Source: a bacterium (lineage in GTDB: Bacteria; Calditrichota; Calditrichia; RBG-13-44-9). From it: a stretch of 45,195 bases of DNA. The notes beneath the pieces are model-generated. The model was not told the origin of the DNA and did no database searches. It worked only from the letters and a program-made list of their open reading frames with translations. A program made the translations under genes and the position numbers. Location: contig CP070707.1 in assembly GCA_020350205.1 (NCBI GenBank), forward strand, positions 1,706,057 through 1,751,251. Direction: 5' to 3'. Positions 35,748 through 44,875 of this stretch are shown here, piece by piece; position 1 is the stretch's first letter, and the number at the start of each line of letters is the position of its first letter.

Positions 35748-38135
35748 ATGAAGAAAATTTTTTCACATTACCCTTTCGGGGTGATTTCTGCCTTTTTCAT
35801 GGGGGGGATATTCATCCAACGCCTTGTAGAATTTCCCTTTCAGCTCCTGACGGGCCTATTTATTCCGGCCATAGTCATGGCGTGGCTCTGGAGGAAAAAG
35901 TTACCCATTGTGGGTTTTTTGGGTGTTATTTTTCTTTTAATAGGGGCAATAAATTTCACCATCTGGACCAAGAATAACCTTCATCATCCGCTGCTAAATA
36001 ACATCATCGAATTGCCGGCAAAGCTGAGTTGTATAGTACTGGAACCCCCCTTACATGAAAAAAAGACTCTCATTGTAAAAATACACACAATAACGCTTAA
36101 CAGTAAGGAGATAAATCTTGACCGTAAATTTGTATTGCGAGTACCTTACTTCCTTCCCAATTTACTACCCGGCGATACTCTACGCATCAGTCCGGCCCGT
36201 CTTGATTATTTGGAGGAGCGCCGGAATCCCGGTCAATTCGATTACAAATCTTACCTTCAGGGAAAAGGTGTTATTGGTCAGATATCCCTTTTTACTGAGT
36301 CGCACCTTGAGATTCTGAGATCTTCCTATTCCTGGAATTTCCGGCGAATTTTTTATCGGATTCGGCTCTATCTGGATCAACGATTGAAGAATGCCCTGAA
36401 CCCCGAAAGCGCAGCTTTTATTTCTGCCATAATGCTCGGGAAGAAAGAACAGGTTTCACAATCTGTCAAAGAAGATTTCCAGAACAGTGGCGTGGCGCAT
36501 GTCCTGGCTATCAGCGGTCTCCATGTAGGCTTTATTGTCTATTTCATCCACCTGTTGCTTTCCTTTTTGCCCGTCTCCTTCCGATCGAAGAATATAATGC
36601 TCATGATTTTATTGATTTTTTATATGATCCTTACCGGTTTGAATCCACCGGTAATCCGTGCGACCATCATGGTTATAATCTATCTGCTCGGTATGAATTT
36701 TGAGAGAAAACCAAATGTGTATAACTCACTGTTCGCTGCTATCTTTGTGATTCTATGCTTTGAACCACAGCAACTTTTTGGACTAAGCTTTCAATTTTCT
36801 GTCACCGCTGTTTTTTCTATACTTATTTTTTATCAACTCTTAAAGCCTGTAGAGAGTAGGATTTCCGGTCTTTTACCAGACAGGAAATTATTGAAGTCAG
36901 CAGGGATCCACCTCATACAACTTTTTCTGGTATCATTGGCTGCGCAAATTGGCACCCTTCCCCTGGTGGCTATCACCTTTAAGCAGATTCCCATCATCTC
37001 TATTGTACTTAATTTGATGGTGATTCCACTGGTTGCCCTGATTCTGCCTATTGGATTCATGGTTCTCTTTTTTACCTTATTTTCTAAAACTATCTCAGTG
37101 GTGCTGGGAGATTTTTTATCGGGACTGGTTGAGATACTTTTTCGAATTGTTCATATCGCAGCCGAACTCCCCATTTCATATGTAAAAATATCACAGGTTC
37201 ACGTCATCGATTTCTTGCTATACTTCACGGTGATTATAATGGTTTTTAGTTTCAGTCAGGCACAGTTTCGGAATGTTCGTAAATCCCTGTACATTGCAAT
37301 GCTGTTAATGATTTCCTGGAAAATGATACCTGATCGCACGGCTCTGCAGCTGATCATGTTTGATGTAGGACAGGGGAGTTCCACCCTGATAATTTCACCG
37401 GAAAACAAATATGTAATATACGATTTGGGTCCAGCGGATAATCGATTTGATAGTGGGGTAGATGTCATATTACCTGCTCTGCAGAGTCTGAATAAACTCC
37501 GGGTCGAAAAATTAATAATTAGTCATCCGCATGCAGATCACCTGGCGGGTCTCTTTTCACTGACGCCGGAAATTGAGGTGGACTCAGTCTATCTTCCTGA
37601 TTTACGGGTTTCTTATGACTGGCAGGACCGTGCTGTTGAATTTCTTGACAAAGAGGGGATACCCTATCGTCTGCTAAAATGTGGGGATATTCTCACCATC
37701 GATAAATGGACAAAAATGTATGTATTATCCCCCTTCATAAAAAATCTTTATCCTTCTAATTTTACCGGTGGAAATATTAATAATCTCTCTGTGGTCTGTC
37801 TACTGAAATCCGTCTCGAATACAGTGCTTTTTACGGGGGATACCGAAAAGGAAAACGAAAAAAAATTACTTTCCTGGAAGGAGATGTTGCAGTCACAGAT
37901 TCTTATTATCGGACATCATGGAAGTAATACCTCTTCGTCTTTCGAATTTCTGAAAGGTGTTTCTCCCCTGTGGGGGCTTATTTCGGTAGGGAGAAACAAT
38001 CGATTTGATCACCCTGCTCCCATGACACTCCATCGTCTCGAAGATTTAAATATTACCTATAGGCGTACTGATCTTGTTGGTGCGTTATGGTTAAAGTCGG
38101 AGAGAGGAAACTGGGAACTGATCAATTGGCGTTGA
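35748..38135 (+). CDS. comEC: ComEC/Rec2-family DNA uptake channel protein
   Basis: A 795-residue inner-membrane protein for import of single-stranded DNA during natural transformation. N-terminal helices and an OB-like DUF4131 region (about 1-200) are followed by the Competence domain with many helices (about 215-510; SGVAHVLAISGLHVGFIVYF and the LNPPVIRATIM motif). A C-terminal metallo-beta-lactamase-like domain follows (about 535-795), with HPHADH (His593, His595, Asp597, His598), LFTGD and GHHGSNTSS. The intact metal motif suggests an active nuclease. A run of seven G residues (35801-35807) lies near the 5' end. No other com gene is in the window. Confidence 0.94.
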   Translation: MKKIFSHYPFGVISAFFMGGIFIQRLVEFPFQLLTGLFIPAIVMAWLWRKKLPIVGFLGVIFLLIGAINFTIWTKNNLHHPLLNNIIELPAKLSCIVLEPPLHEKKTLIVKIHTITLNSKEINLDRKFVLRVPYFLPNLLPGDTLRISPARLDYLEERRNPGQFDYKSYLQGKGVIGQISLFTESHLEILRSSYSWNFRRIFYRIRLYLDQRLKNALNPESAAFISAIMLGKKEQVSQSVKEDFQNSGVAHVLAISGLHVGFIVYFIHLLLSFLPVSFRSKNIMLMILLIFYMILTGLNPPVIRATIMVIIYLLGMNFERKPNVYNSLFAAIFVILCFEPQQLFGLSFQFSVTAVFSILIFYQLLKPVESRISGLLPDRKLLKSAGIHLIQLFLVSLAAQIGTLPLVAITFKQIPIISIVLNLMVIPLVALILPIGFMVLFFTLFSKTISVVLGDFLSGLVEILFRIVHIAAELPISYVKISQVHVIDFLLYFTVIIMVFSFSQAQFRNVRKSLYIAMLLMISWKMIPDRTALQLIMFDVGQGSSTLIISPENKYVIYDLGPADNRFDSGVDVILPALQSLNKLRVEKLIISHPHADHLAGLFSLTPEIEVDSVYLPDLRVSYDWQDRAVEFLDKEGIPYRLLKCGDILTIDKWTKMYVLSPFIKNLYPSNFTGGNINNLSVVCLLKSVSNTVLFTGDTEKENEKKLLSWKEMLQSQILIIGHHGSNTSSSFEFLKGVSPLWGLISVGRNNRFDHPAPMTLHRLEDLNITYRRTDLVGALWLKSERGNWELINWR

Positions 38136-38472
38136 CTTGAATTTTTTTGCCGGGTAGTATGGGATGTGGGGGGAGGAAAACGCTGCCCCGGTAATATGCC
38201 GGTTCAGATTCGTTGTTCGGTCCAATTTTGCTTCTAATTTTAATAAAATAAAACTTTAAGGTTGTTAAAAACAGAAAAATTAAGTGAAAAATATCTGTTA
38301 ATTACCGGATATTAGGGAATGCAAATTGAAAACCGATCTCAATATCTAACTATAAAATATAAAGTTATAATAATCTTGAATAATATTGCTGGTAATATTA
38401 TATTTTTCTCAAGTTAAAATAATGTATGCTTCACCTGAGATCTTTATTCATCCTAACATAGGAGAAATATCC
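38136..38472. other. Leader region of the sdh operon
   Basis: About 340 AT-rich bases with no gene. A perfect 7-bp inverted repeat (38381-38387 with 38394-38400, 6-base spacer) stands 72 bases before sdhC and could be an operator or an mRNA structure. An in-frame TTG at 38386 and ATG at 38422 would extend sdhC but lack ribosome binding sites. Confidence 0.4.
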
Positions 38473-38808
38473 ATGCGATATGTTAAACATTATGGTACCT
38501 GGGGTTATATCCTGCACAGGCTCAGTGGATTGGCTCTCACCGGTTATATCCTGATCCATATTTATCTGGTAAGTGGACTTCATAACCGGCCGGCCTGGCA
38601 AAGTGAAATGGAAATATTTCGCCATCCCCTTTTAGTCGTATTGGAATGGTGTCTGTTCAGTGTCGTCGTTTACCATGCATTGAATGGTCTCCGGATCTTC
38701 ATAATCGATTATTTCAACGGCGCCCGTTACCAGAAGCAACTCCTTTCAGCAGTTCTGGTGTTAAGTGTCATATTATTCGCTGCCATGGGTGCAGTGATGT
38801 TTATTTAA
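38473..38808 (+). CDS. sdhC: Succinate dehydrogenase cytochrome b subunit (SdhC)
   Basis: A membrane anchor of 111 residues with three helices, carrying haem and quinone sites of complex II. GGAG at 38461-38464 is 8 bases before this ATG, and the protein then starts MRYVKHYGTWGYILHRLSG, as typical SdhC. The signature HRLSGLAL is followed by His29 and by YHALNGLR with His68, the expected haem ligand. First gene of sdhCDAB, 21 bases before sdhD. Confidence 0.9.
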   Translation: MRYVKHYGTWGYILHRLSGLALTGYILIHIYLVSGLHNRPAWQSEMEIFRHPLLVVLEWCLFSVVVYHALNGLRIFIIDYFNGARYQKQLLSAVLVLSVILFAAMGAVMFI

Positions 38809-38829
38809 CTCTAAATGGAGGAATTAAAT

Positions 38830-39195
38830 ATGTCCTTTCAATATGAAGGCGCCGGGAAATCCGGATCATTTGCCTGGTTTTTTCAGAGAATAACAGGGGT
38901 GATTTTATTCATTCAGGTACTGGCACATTTTTATATTGCCCATAATACCTGGGATGCAGGGCATGATTGGGCAACAATTATTGCCAGACTTTCCAATCCC
39001 TATATGCGAACTTTTTATCTGGTTTTTGTGATTTTGGGGCTTTACCACGGATTGAATGGTCTATGGTCTGTACTACGGGATTATCACATGTCAGCTGGAA
39101 AACGTAAGCTGTTGTTTGGATTAGTGGTTACGGTGGGAATTTTTATCGGTACCCTGGGATTTATCACCATGCTAACACTACCCGCGGTCCAATAA
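38830..39195 (+). CDS. sdhD: Succinate dehydrogenase hydrophobic membrane anchor subunit (SdhD)
   Basis: A second complex II anchor of 121 residues and three helices. GGAGG at 38817-38821 is 8 bases before the ATG at 38830; the ATG at 38815 overlaps that site and is unlikely. The motif FFQRITGVILF, then His33, then LYHGLNGLWSVLRDY with His73, runs parallel to SdhC, so the two anchors look homologous and each offers two His on facing helices. It lies 40 bases before sdhA. Confidence 0.9.
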   Translation: MSFQYEGAGKSGSFAWFFQRITGVILFIQVLAHFYIAHNTWDAGHDWATIIARLSNPYMRTFYLVFVILGLYHGLNGLWSVLRDYHMSAGKRKLLFGLVVTVGIFIGTLGFITMLTLPAVQ

Positions 39196-39235
39196 CTTGG
39201 TTGAGTTAAATAAAGATAAATGAAAAGAGGTTAAA

Positions 39236-40966
39236 ATGATAATTAAACATGATGTCGTTATTGTCGGTGCGGGTCTTGCGGGATTACGTGCAGCTCTGGA
39301 AGCCTCCCGAAATTATGATGTGGCTGTGGTTTCCAAATTGTTTCCCACCCGGTCCCATAGCGGTGCAGCTCAGGGAGGAATTGCGGCCTCTTTAGGGAAT
39401 GTGGAAGAAGATCATATAGACTGGCACTTTTTTGACACCGTAAAAGGAAGTGATTATTTAGGTGACCAGGATGCGATTGAATATCTGGTGAATGATGCTC
39501 ATCCTGCTATCTACGAACTGGAACATATGGGATGTCCATTTAGCCGAACACCCGAAGGGAAAATTAACCAGCGAAAATTTGGGGGACATACCAAAAACTA
39601 CGGAGAAGGACCGGTATTGAGGGCCTGTTTTGCTGCAGACCGGACCGGTCATATGATTTTACATACCTTGTACGACCAATGTGTCAAGAATAACGTTCGC
39701 TTCTATTCAGAATTTTATGTCACTGACATTATTGTTAAAGACAATATTATCCGAGGCATTACCGCATATGATATGGAAGGCGGAGAATATGTGGCGATGC
39801 ATGCCAAAACAGTGATGTTTGGAACTGGTGGATATGGCAGGGCCTTCAAAATTACCTCAAACGCTCACGCCAATACCGGAGATGGATTGGGAGTGGTTCT
39901 CAGGGCCGGGCTGGCATTGGAAGATCTCGAATTTGTGCAATTTCATCCTACTGGCGTATATAAATATGGAATTCTGGTAAGTGAGGGTGCACGCGGAGAA
40001 GGTGCTTATCTCATCAATAATGATGGGGAACGTTTTATGGAAAAATATGCGCCCAAGCTGATGGAATTAGCGCCGCGAGATTTAACTTCCCGTTCTATTC
40101 AAACTGAAATCGACGAAGGTCGCGGAATCAACGGTGAGAACTGTGTTCACCTTGATTTAAGACATTTGGGTGAAGCGAAAATTAACGAGCGATTACCTGA
40201 AATCCGCAGCTTCTGCCGGAAAATTATCGGGATTGATCCGGTGGAGGAGCCAATTCCCATCGAACCTACTGCCCATTATTCCATGGGAGGTATCCCTGTG
40301 AATGTGGATGGAGAAGTTCTGGCAGACGGTAAATCTCAGAAAGTGGAAGGATTTTATGCGGCTGGTGAATGTTCCTGTGTTTCTGTGCACGGTGCCAACC
40401 GTCTGGGAACCAACTCACTGTTAGAAGCCGTGGTTTTTGGCAGAAGAGCCGGCAAAACCATGGTAAAGTTTCTGAATGCAAAAGGTGTTGACAAAGCGGA
40501 TCTTCCTGAAGATCAGGTGAAAGCCTCCTTCGACCGGATCGAGGGTTTTAAAACCCGCACAGGTGAAGAAAAAGTAGGAACCATCCGCAAAGAACTACAG
40601 CAGGTGATGATGACAAAGGTTGGTGTCTATCGCGAAGAGAAAGGTCTGAAGGAAGCTTTGGAAAAAGTCCGCTCCCTGGAGAAGCGTTTCGAAAAAATCA
40701 AGATTGATGATAAGGGAATGAAATTTAATACGGATCTAACTGAAGCCCTGGAACTGGATAATCTGTTGCAATTTGCAGAACTGATTGTCAGCGGTGCCTT
40801 AAATCGCCAGGAAAGCCGCGGGGCCCAATACCGGCGGGATTTTCCGAAACGAGACGACGTCAACTGGTTGAAACATACAATCGCAGTCAAAAAAGACGGT
40901 AAGATACAATATGATTATAAACCCGTTGTGATTACCAAATTTCAACCACAAGAAAGGAAGTACTAA
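39236..40966 (+). CDS. sdhA: Succinate dehydrogenase flavoprotein subunit (SdhA)
   Basis: A 576-residue catalytic subunit oxidising succinate to fumarate on the cytoplasmic face (or the reverse reaction). The Rossmann FAD motif [17 protein letters not shown] is followed by [16 protein letters not shown], in which His41 is the covalent FAD attachment site. Further marks are [31 protein letters not shown] and [25 protein letters not shown] (39225-39230) precedes the ATG. Its stop overlaps the sdhB start (TAATG), coupling the two. Confidence 0.96.
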   Translation: MIIKHDVVIVGAGLAGLRAALEASRNYDVAVVSKLFPTRSHSGAAQGGIAASLGNVEEDHIDWHFFDTVKGSDYLGDQDAIEYLVNDAHPAIYELEHMGCPFSRTPEGKINQRKFGGHTKNYGEGPVLRACFAADRTGHMILHTLYDQCVKNNVRFYSEFYVTDIIVKDNIIRGITAYDMEGGEYVAMHAKTVMFGTGGYGRAFKITSNAHANTGDGLGVVLRAGLALEDLEFVQFHPTGVYKYGILVSEGARGEGAYLINNDGERFMEKYAPKLMELAPRDLTSRSIQTEIDEGRGINGENCVHLDLRHLGEAKINERLPEIRSFCRKIIGIDPVEEPIPIEPTAHYSMGGIPVNVDGEVLADGKSQKVEGFYAAGECSCVSVHGANRLGTNSLLEAVVFGRRAGKTMVKFLNAKGVDKADLPEDQVKASFDRIEGFKTRTGEEKVGTIRKELQQVMMTKVGVYREEKGLKEALEKVRSLEKRFEKIKIDDKGMKFNTDLTEALELDNLLQFAELIVSGALNRQESRGAQYRRDFPKRDDVNWLKHTIAVKKDGKIQYDYKPVVITKFQPQERKY

Positions 40967-41676
40967 TGATACAGGTCAAAGTTAAAGTCTATCGATTCAA
41001 TCCTGAAAACGATCAGCAAAAACCACGGTTTGAAACCTACACGGTTGAGGCTGATCCGAAGGATAAGGTATTAGATCTGCTGCATCGGATCAAGTGGGAG
41101 CAAGACGGTACTTTGGCTTTTCGCCGCTCTTGTGCCCATGGCATCTGCGGGTCCTGTGCCATGAAAATTAATGGTGCAAACATGCTGGCGTGTGAAGCTA
41201 ATCTGAAAAATTTTAAGGATCCGACCAATATCATTGTCGAACCCCTGCAATCGCTACCCATTATTAAAGATCTGGTGGTAGATTTAAAAGATTTCTTCAA
41301 AAAGTATGAGATTGTAAAACCCTATTTGATTAACAAGACGCCACCTCCTACCAAAGAACGTTTTCAGTCACCGGAGGATCGGCAGTTAATTGATGAGGCA
41401 ACCTGGTGCATTCAATGTGCATCCTGTAGCACCTCCTGTCCTTCCAACTGGAAAAATCCTAATTTCCTTGGACCGGCAGCCCTGCTAAAATCGTATCGTT
41501 ATAATTTTGATTCACGTGACGAGGGAACTGCTGAAAGAATTCATGTCCTGGACACCAATGATGGTGTTTGGCGATGTCATACAATCTTCAATTGTGTTGA
41601 GGCTTGTCCAAAGGATATTAATATTACCTGGCATATTTCGCAGTTGAAAAAGAAGTTAGTCAGTCGGGAATATTAA
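40966..41676 (+). CDS. sdhB: Succinate dehydrogenase iron-sulfur subunit (SdhB)
   Basis: A 236-residue electron-transfer subunit between FAD and quinone. The [2Fe-2S] ligands are Cys56, Cys61, Cys64 and Cys76 (SCAHGICGSC and MLACE). The C-terminal ferredoxin part has CIQCASCSTSCP (Cys148, 151, 154, 158) and CHTIFNCVEACPKDI (Cys204, 210, 214) for the [4Fe-4S] and [3Fe-4S] clusters. It starts one base into the sdhA stop codon and is followed by a strong terminator. Confidence 0.96.
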   Translation: MIQVKVKVYRFNPENDQQKPRFETYTVEADPKDKVLDLLHRIKWEQDGTLAFRRSCAHGICGSCAMKINGANMLACEANLKNFKDPTNIIVEPLQSLPIIKDLVVDLKDFFKKYEIVKPYLINKTPPPTKERFQSPEDRQLIDEATWCIQCASCSTSCPSNWKNPNFLGPAALLKSYRYNFDSRDEGTAERIHVLDTNDGVWRCHTIFNCVEACPKDINITWHISQLKKKLVSREY

Positions 41677-41707
41677 AGGATTATTCATGCGATTCGAATT
41701 GAAATGC

Positions 41708-41741
41708 AAAAACCCCGGTAAAAAGATTACCGGGGTTTTTT
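41708..41741. terminator. Bidirectional terminator between sdhB and the convergent gene
   Basis: A 14-bp perfect inverted repeat (41708-41721 with 41727-41740) has a GC-rich core, an A-run on its left side and a T-run on its right. It can therefore terminate both sdhB (+) and the secreted protein gene (-). Confidence 0.93.
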
Positions 41742-41768
41742 ATTGTCCTGATTCCATTCAGGACCGAA

Positions 41769-42341
41769 CTATTGAATAACAATGGCTTCGCTGAGCAGAT
41801 TTTGATTCAGGTTGGCATTGATATTGTTCGCTTCACTCAGATTAAGCAGTAATTTATAGCCAGATTCTGTTTTCTGAGTCCCCATAGCGGCTACTGCATT
41901 GGTAACCAGATCTTGGTTAGCTGATATAGTCATCACCTGGTTGTATCTGGCACTCTCTTTAATAGTGTTCATGTAGGGTTCAGTTCCAGAGGTCAGCCAG
42001 AAAGCATTAATCTTTTTGATGATGACCTTTTTTTCCAGATTCAGATCTGGTGCCAGCGGGATCTCCACAACTTTAATCTTTTTTCCATGGACCTTAATTT
42101 TTTTGTTATCATTGAGTACGTCGCTGATAATCTTTTGCTCATTATCTGATGCGGTATTCTGTGGATTGTATAAAACAGCAATCACACATTCATCTTTAAT
42201 TTTATCCTTTAGAGAATTATTGTGATTCAATGCTTTAAGTATGATGGGGACCTGTTCATTTACTTCCGATTTATAGTCCTGTGCCAACAATATTTGCATA
42301 CTTAGCAGCGTTAAAATAACGGTAAGAACAACTCTGGACAT
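41769..42341 (-). CDS. Small secreted protein, possibly YfiR/DUF4154-like
   Basis: About 190 residues. GGAGGT (rc of 42348-42353) lies 7 bases before the ATG at 42339-42341; a longer frame to 42452 is unsupported. Signal peptide MSRVVLTVILTLLSMQILLAQ. The mature domain shows CVIAVLYNP, a KIKVHGKKIKVVEI strand, a KINAFWLTSG segment, and a Leu/Asn-rich end (NINANLNQNLLSEAIVIQ). This order (start strand, HG-K-V strand, later NxNxxxNxxLLxxA) recalls the periplasmic YfiR/DUF4154 family, but the match is by eye and weak. Monocistronic, sharing its terminator with sdhB. Confidence 0.75.
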   Translation of the reverse strand: MSRVVLTVILTLLSMQILLAQDYKSEVNEQVPIILKALNHNNSLKDKIKDECVIAVLYNPQNTASDNEQKIISDVLNDNKKIKVHGKKIKVVEIPLAPDLNLEKKVIIKKINAFWLTSGTEPYMNTIKESARYNQVMTISANQDLVTNAVAAMGTQKTESGYKLLLNLSEANNINANLNQNLLSEAIVIQ

Positions 42342-42675
42342 AATAACACCTCCAATAAAATAACATATAAAAAAACTGACTGACTTCCTTTGTTTATCTG
42401 ATCTGATTTCTAATGTTTTTATTTTGATTCCTGGAAAACGAAAAGGTTGCAAAAGTTACATCATGAATAATTTATTTATTTTGTAATAACTCCCGGGAAA
42501 GTCATAGTAACCTATTGATAATTTTATTTGTACAAAACTAAAAAAAAGAATTCAGAAAGGCAAGTGTGTTTTTTGCAATTTAGTTTTTTTATGTGATCAT
42601 AAAAGTAGCTTTCCTATGCATTTTTTATTGCTTTTAAGTTGTTTTATCCGGGGCAATTTCATATATTTTTGCCGC
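42342..42675. other. AT-rich intergenic region before tRNA-Val
   Basis: About 330 bases without a gene. It carries the minus-strand promoter of the secreted protein and the promoter of the tRNA. Confidence 0.45.
42639..42667 (+). promoter_or_regulatory. Candidate promoter of tRNA-Val
   Basis: TTGTTT (42639-42644) and TATATT (42662-42667) are separated by 17 bases. The start site would fall just before the tRNA 5' end. Confidence 0.35.
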
Positions 42676-42752
42676 GGGCGGTTAGCTCAGTTGGCTAGAG
42701 CGCTGCGCTCACATCGCAGAGGTCGCAGGTTCAAATCCTGCACCGCCCACCA
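42676..42752 (+). tRNA. tRNA-Val (anticodon CAC)
   Basis: A 77-base cloverleaf with all pairs intact: acceptor GGGCGGT with ACCGCCC, D-stem GCTC/GAGC, anticodon stem CTGCG/CGCAG with loop CTCACAT (anticodon CAC at 42710-42712, reading GUG), T-stem GCAGG/CCTGC with TTCAAAT, and an encoded CCA end. A terminator follows 42 bases later, so it is a single-gene transcript. Confidence 0.96.
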
Positions 42753-42794
42753 AAGCAAACAAGTAAGAAGCGAGAGCTTAGAGGTGATAAATTT

Positions 42795-42818
42795 GGCGCT
42801 CAAAAGAGCGCCTTTTTT
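42795..42818 (+). terminator. Rho-independent terminator of tRNA-Val
   Basis: A 7-bp GC stem (42795-42801 with 42806-42812), an AAAA loop and six T residues. Confidence 0.93.
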
Positions 42819-43511
42819 ATTTATTGATTAATTAATATCTGCTTAACAATACGATTTTTCAGGACACTAGGTTCGGTTGAAGGCGCTTTTTCGTTTATGA
42901 GGACATACGTTATTGGGAATAAGGAAAAGTTGGGGTATGGATCCCATGACATGATGTGAAAGGTGAAAAGAGAAAAACATAGCTGAATTAAAAGAAATAG
43001 GATTTAGGGTTTAGGGGTTAGGGTATGGAATTTCTGAGAAGAGATCTGCATTTCTCATTTTTTGTCACTTGGTGATTCGTCAGAAATTCTGTATTGTTTA
43101 CCATCCAGTATTACCTTACAAGTATCTCGTGAATTATCCCTTGAATACTTTCTGCCCATATTCGTTATCCGTTTTCGATTCTCTCTTTTTCCTCCTCCAT
43201 TGATCCGTAATAATTGATCATTGTTTATTGAAGAGCCGGTTTTGCTTGACAAATTTTCAATTTTTCATTATACTTTATCATCTCTTCTGGTGAGTTGCCC
43301 TGTATGTGGGGACAGGACATACGAATGTGCAGCTTCCGTGAGATTTTTATGGATCTCCACTCTTTATCAAGAATATCTACTCCCCAAATAGTCCATTCAC
43401 AGACGTTTATTAGTTTGAGTTCTTTTTAGGATATCGATCATGTCCTACTAATTACTGTCTGTGTACCATTAAATGTTATTCATCTAAAATCAATTAATGA
43501 GAGGAGTAGAT
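42819..43511. other. Long AT-rich spacer with one strong promoter and a possible 41-codon leader frame
   Basis: Almost 700 bases without an assignable gene. A three-unit TTTAGGG-like stretch (43003-43023) and a 65-codon minus-strand frame (43055-43252) have no support as features. A near-consensus promoter lies at 43246-43274. Behind it, GGTGAG (43289-43294) stands 9 bases before an ATG at 43304 that opens a 41-codon frame ending at 43429, of unknown significance. Confidence 0.45.
43246..43274 (+). promoter_or_regulatory. Near-consensus sigma70-type promoter upstream of the REDY/EthD-like gene
   Basis: TTGACA (43246-43251), a 17-base spacer and TATACT (43269-43274). This implies a leader of about 230 bases before the gene at 43512. 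Confidence 0.6.
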
Positions 43512-43850
43512 ATGGCAACTCTATTTGCGGTTTATAATCTCAAAGAAGTCCAAACAGTTGCGGATTATGACCACTATCTTACCCAAACAAAAATACCCGG
43601 GATCAGGGGCGCATCCTGGTGTACGGATTTTAAAACCTGGAAAATTGATAAAGTGTTAGGGCCTGCTGTCTCTGAATTTGAAGGGGGGATACCCTCTGAG
43701 TCACCCTATCAGTATATAGCAAAAATTGAAGTATCTGATATGGATGCAATGATTAAATATTTAGGAACCGATGAAGGTAAAGGCTTTGTTCAATCTTGGA
43801 GTGTATATCTTGATCCAACATCAATCTTTACCGTGGGACACGAAGTATAA
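43512..43850 (+). CDS. Small ferredoxin-fold protein, REDY/EthD-like
   Basis: A 112-residue soluble protein. GAGGAG (43501-43506) precedes the ATG at 43512; the ATG at 43497 overlaps the site region. It begins with a beta strand (TLFAVYNLKE), then a helix with YDHYL and IPGIRGASWCTDFKTWKI. This resembles dimeric alpha/beta-barrel proteins of the REDY/HapK-EthD type, with a second half YQYIAKIEVSDMDAMIKYLG. No catalytic residue is evident. It is transcribed alone and belongs to a group of small genes after the tRNA. Confidence 0.75.
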   Translation: MATLFAVYNLKEVQTVADYDHYLTQTKIPGIRGASWCTDFKTWKIDKVLGPAVSEFEGGIPSESPYQYIAKIEVSDMDAMIKYLGTDEGKGFVQSWSVYLDPTSIFTVGHEV

Positions 43851-44041
43851 CGAGATCAATAATTACCTCTGATATTTACACTTCGAACATACTTAATGGT
43901 TTATTTGGAGAAGAAAAGGAATTTAAGATTAATAGTATTGACGAGTCAAAATTTGAATAAAGTAATATTAGTTTACACTCTGATCTGTTCAGATAGAAGC
44001 GAAGAAAACACTAAATAACTTTAAAAAGAGGGGGTATTCCA

Positions 44042-44428
44042 TTGAAAATTAAAACGCTATTCATTATTAATGCAGTAATAGCATTTGTTTATGGCATTTG
44101 CTTCGTACTGATTCCATCGAAAGTCTTATTATGGTACGGACTGATAGCAGGACCTTCTGAAGCACTTCTTGGACAATTCTTTGGAGTGGCATTATTAGGA
44201 ATTGGATTGATTACCTGGTTTGCCAGAAATGTGGTCGACCATAAGGCAATTAAAGCAGTTGTACTTGCCTTACTCCTTTCCGATCTCACGGGTGTAATTG
44301 TATCAGTCATTGGTACTATAACTGGGGTAATGAACACATTCGGTTGGTCGGCCGTTTTTATTTATTTATTTTTAGCATTGGCATATGCCTATTTCCAGTT
44401 TAAGAAACCAGACACTCCTCAAGAGTGA
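44042..44428 (+). CDS. Small four-helix membrane protein of unknown function
   Basis: A 128-residue protein with about four membrane helices (6-26, 38-60, 68-90 and 98-118). The start is TTG at 44042, with GAGGGG (44029-44034) 7 bases upstream. No motif beyond the short conserved-looking GQFFGVALLGIGLITWFAR segment in helix 2 was recognised. A TTGACG box at 43938-43943 may be part of its promoter, but the spacing to TAATAT is 19. It stands alone between two small ferredoxin-fold genes. Confidence 0.75.
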   Translation: MKIKTLFIINAVIAFVYGICFVLIPSKVLLWYGLIAGPSEALLGQFFGVALLGIGLITWFARNVVDHKAIKAVVLALLLSDLTGVIVSVIGTITGVMNTFGWSAVFIYLFLALAYAYFQFKKPDTPQE

Positions 44429-44590
44429 TTTAGGTTTTCTCAACTAGCTTCCATCTACAGGAATATTTTTTGAATGAAATTATTTTCTCGCTATTTTACA
44501 AGCATGTTCTCAGAATAGATTAATTGTAAACATTAATTAAATCATAAAATAAATTAACCTTAATAATTACGTTAATAAGGAGCAGATATT

Positions 44591-44875
44591 ATGAATACTT
44601 TTGTAATGTTTGGCAAATATACATCTGAAGCCGTGCACAAGATGAGTCCAGATCGAACCGTCCAGGGATTAAGCTTGATTAAAAAATTTGGTGGAGAAAT
44701 TCAAGCGATGTATGCATTACTAGGAGAAATTGATCTTATTTTTGTACTTACTTTTCCAAACATAGAACAGGCGATGAAAGCTTCTATTGCTCTAAGTAAG
44801 ATGACCGGAATTTCTTTCACGACCTCACCAGCTGTCTCAGTGGGAGAATTTGATAAATTAATTACGGATGTTTAG
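44591..44875 (+). CDS. GYD-domain protein
   Basis: A 94-residue soluble alpha/beta protein. AAGGAG (44577-44582) is 8 bases before the ATG. The pattern is that of the GYD family (PF08734): a beta strand TFVMFGKYT, a helix with TVQGLSLIKKFGGEIQAMYALLGEIDLIFVLTFPNIEQAM, and a final KMTGISFTTSPAVSVGEFDKL. The family's namesake G-x-Y-D is represented by GEID. Its function is unknown. Another dimeric ferredoxin-like fold, like the gene at 43512. Confidence 0.82.
   Translation: MNTFVMFGKYTSEAVHKMSPDRTVQGLSLIKKFGGEIQAMYALLGEIDLIFVLTFPNIEQAMKASIALSKMTGISFTTSPAVSVGEFDKLITDV

Noticed and set aside
42616-42831. 71-codon + strand frame across the tRNA gene
   Set aside because: It overlaps the complete tRNA-Val and its terminator; frames like this are a known by-product of tRNA sequence.
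43003-43023. Telomere-like TTTAGGG repeats
   Set aside because: Only about three imperfect units in an AT-rich spacer; too short to mean anything.
43055-43252. 65-codon minus-strand frame
   Set aside because: No ribosome binding site, no recognised family, and it overlaps the promoter for the downstream gene.
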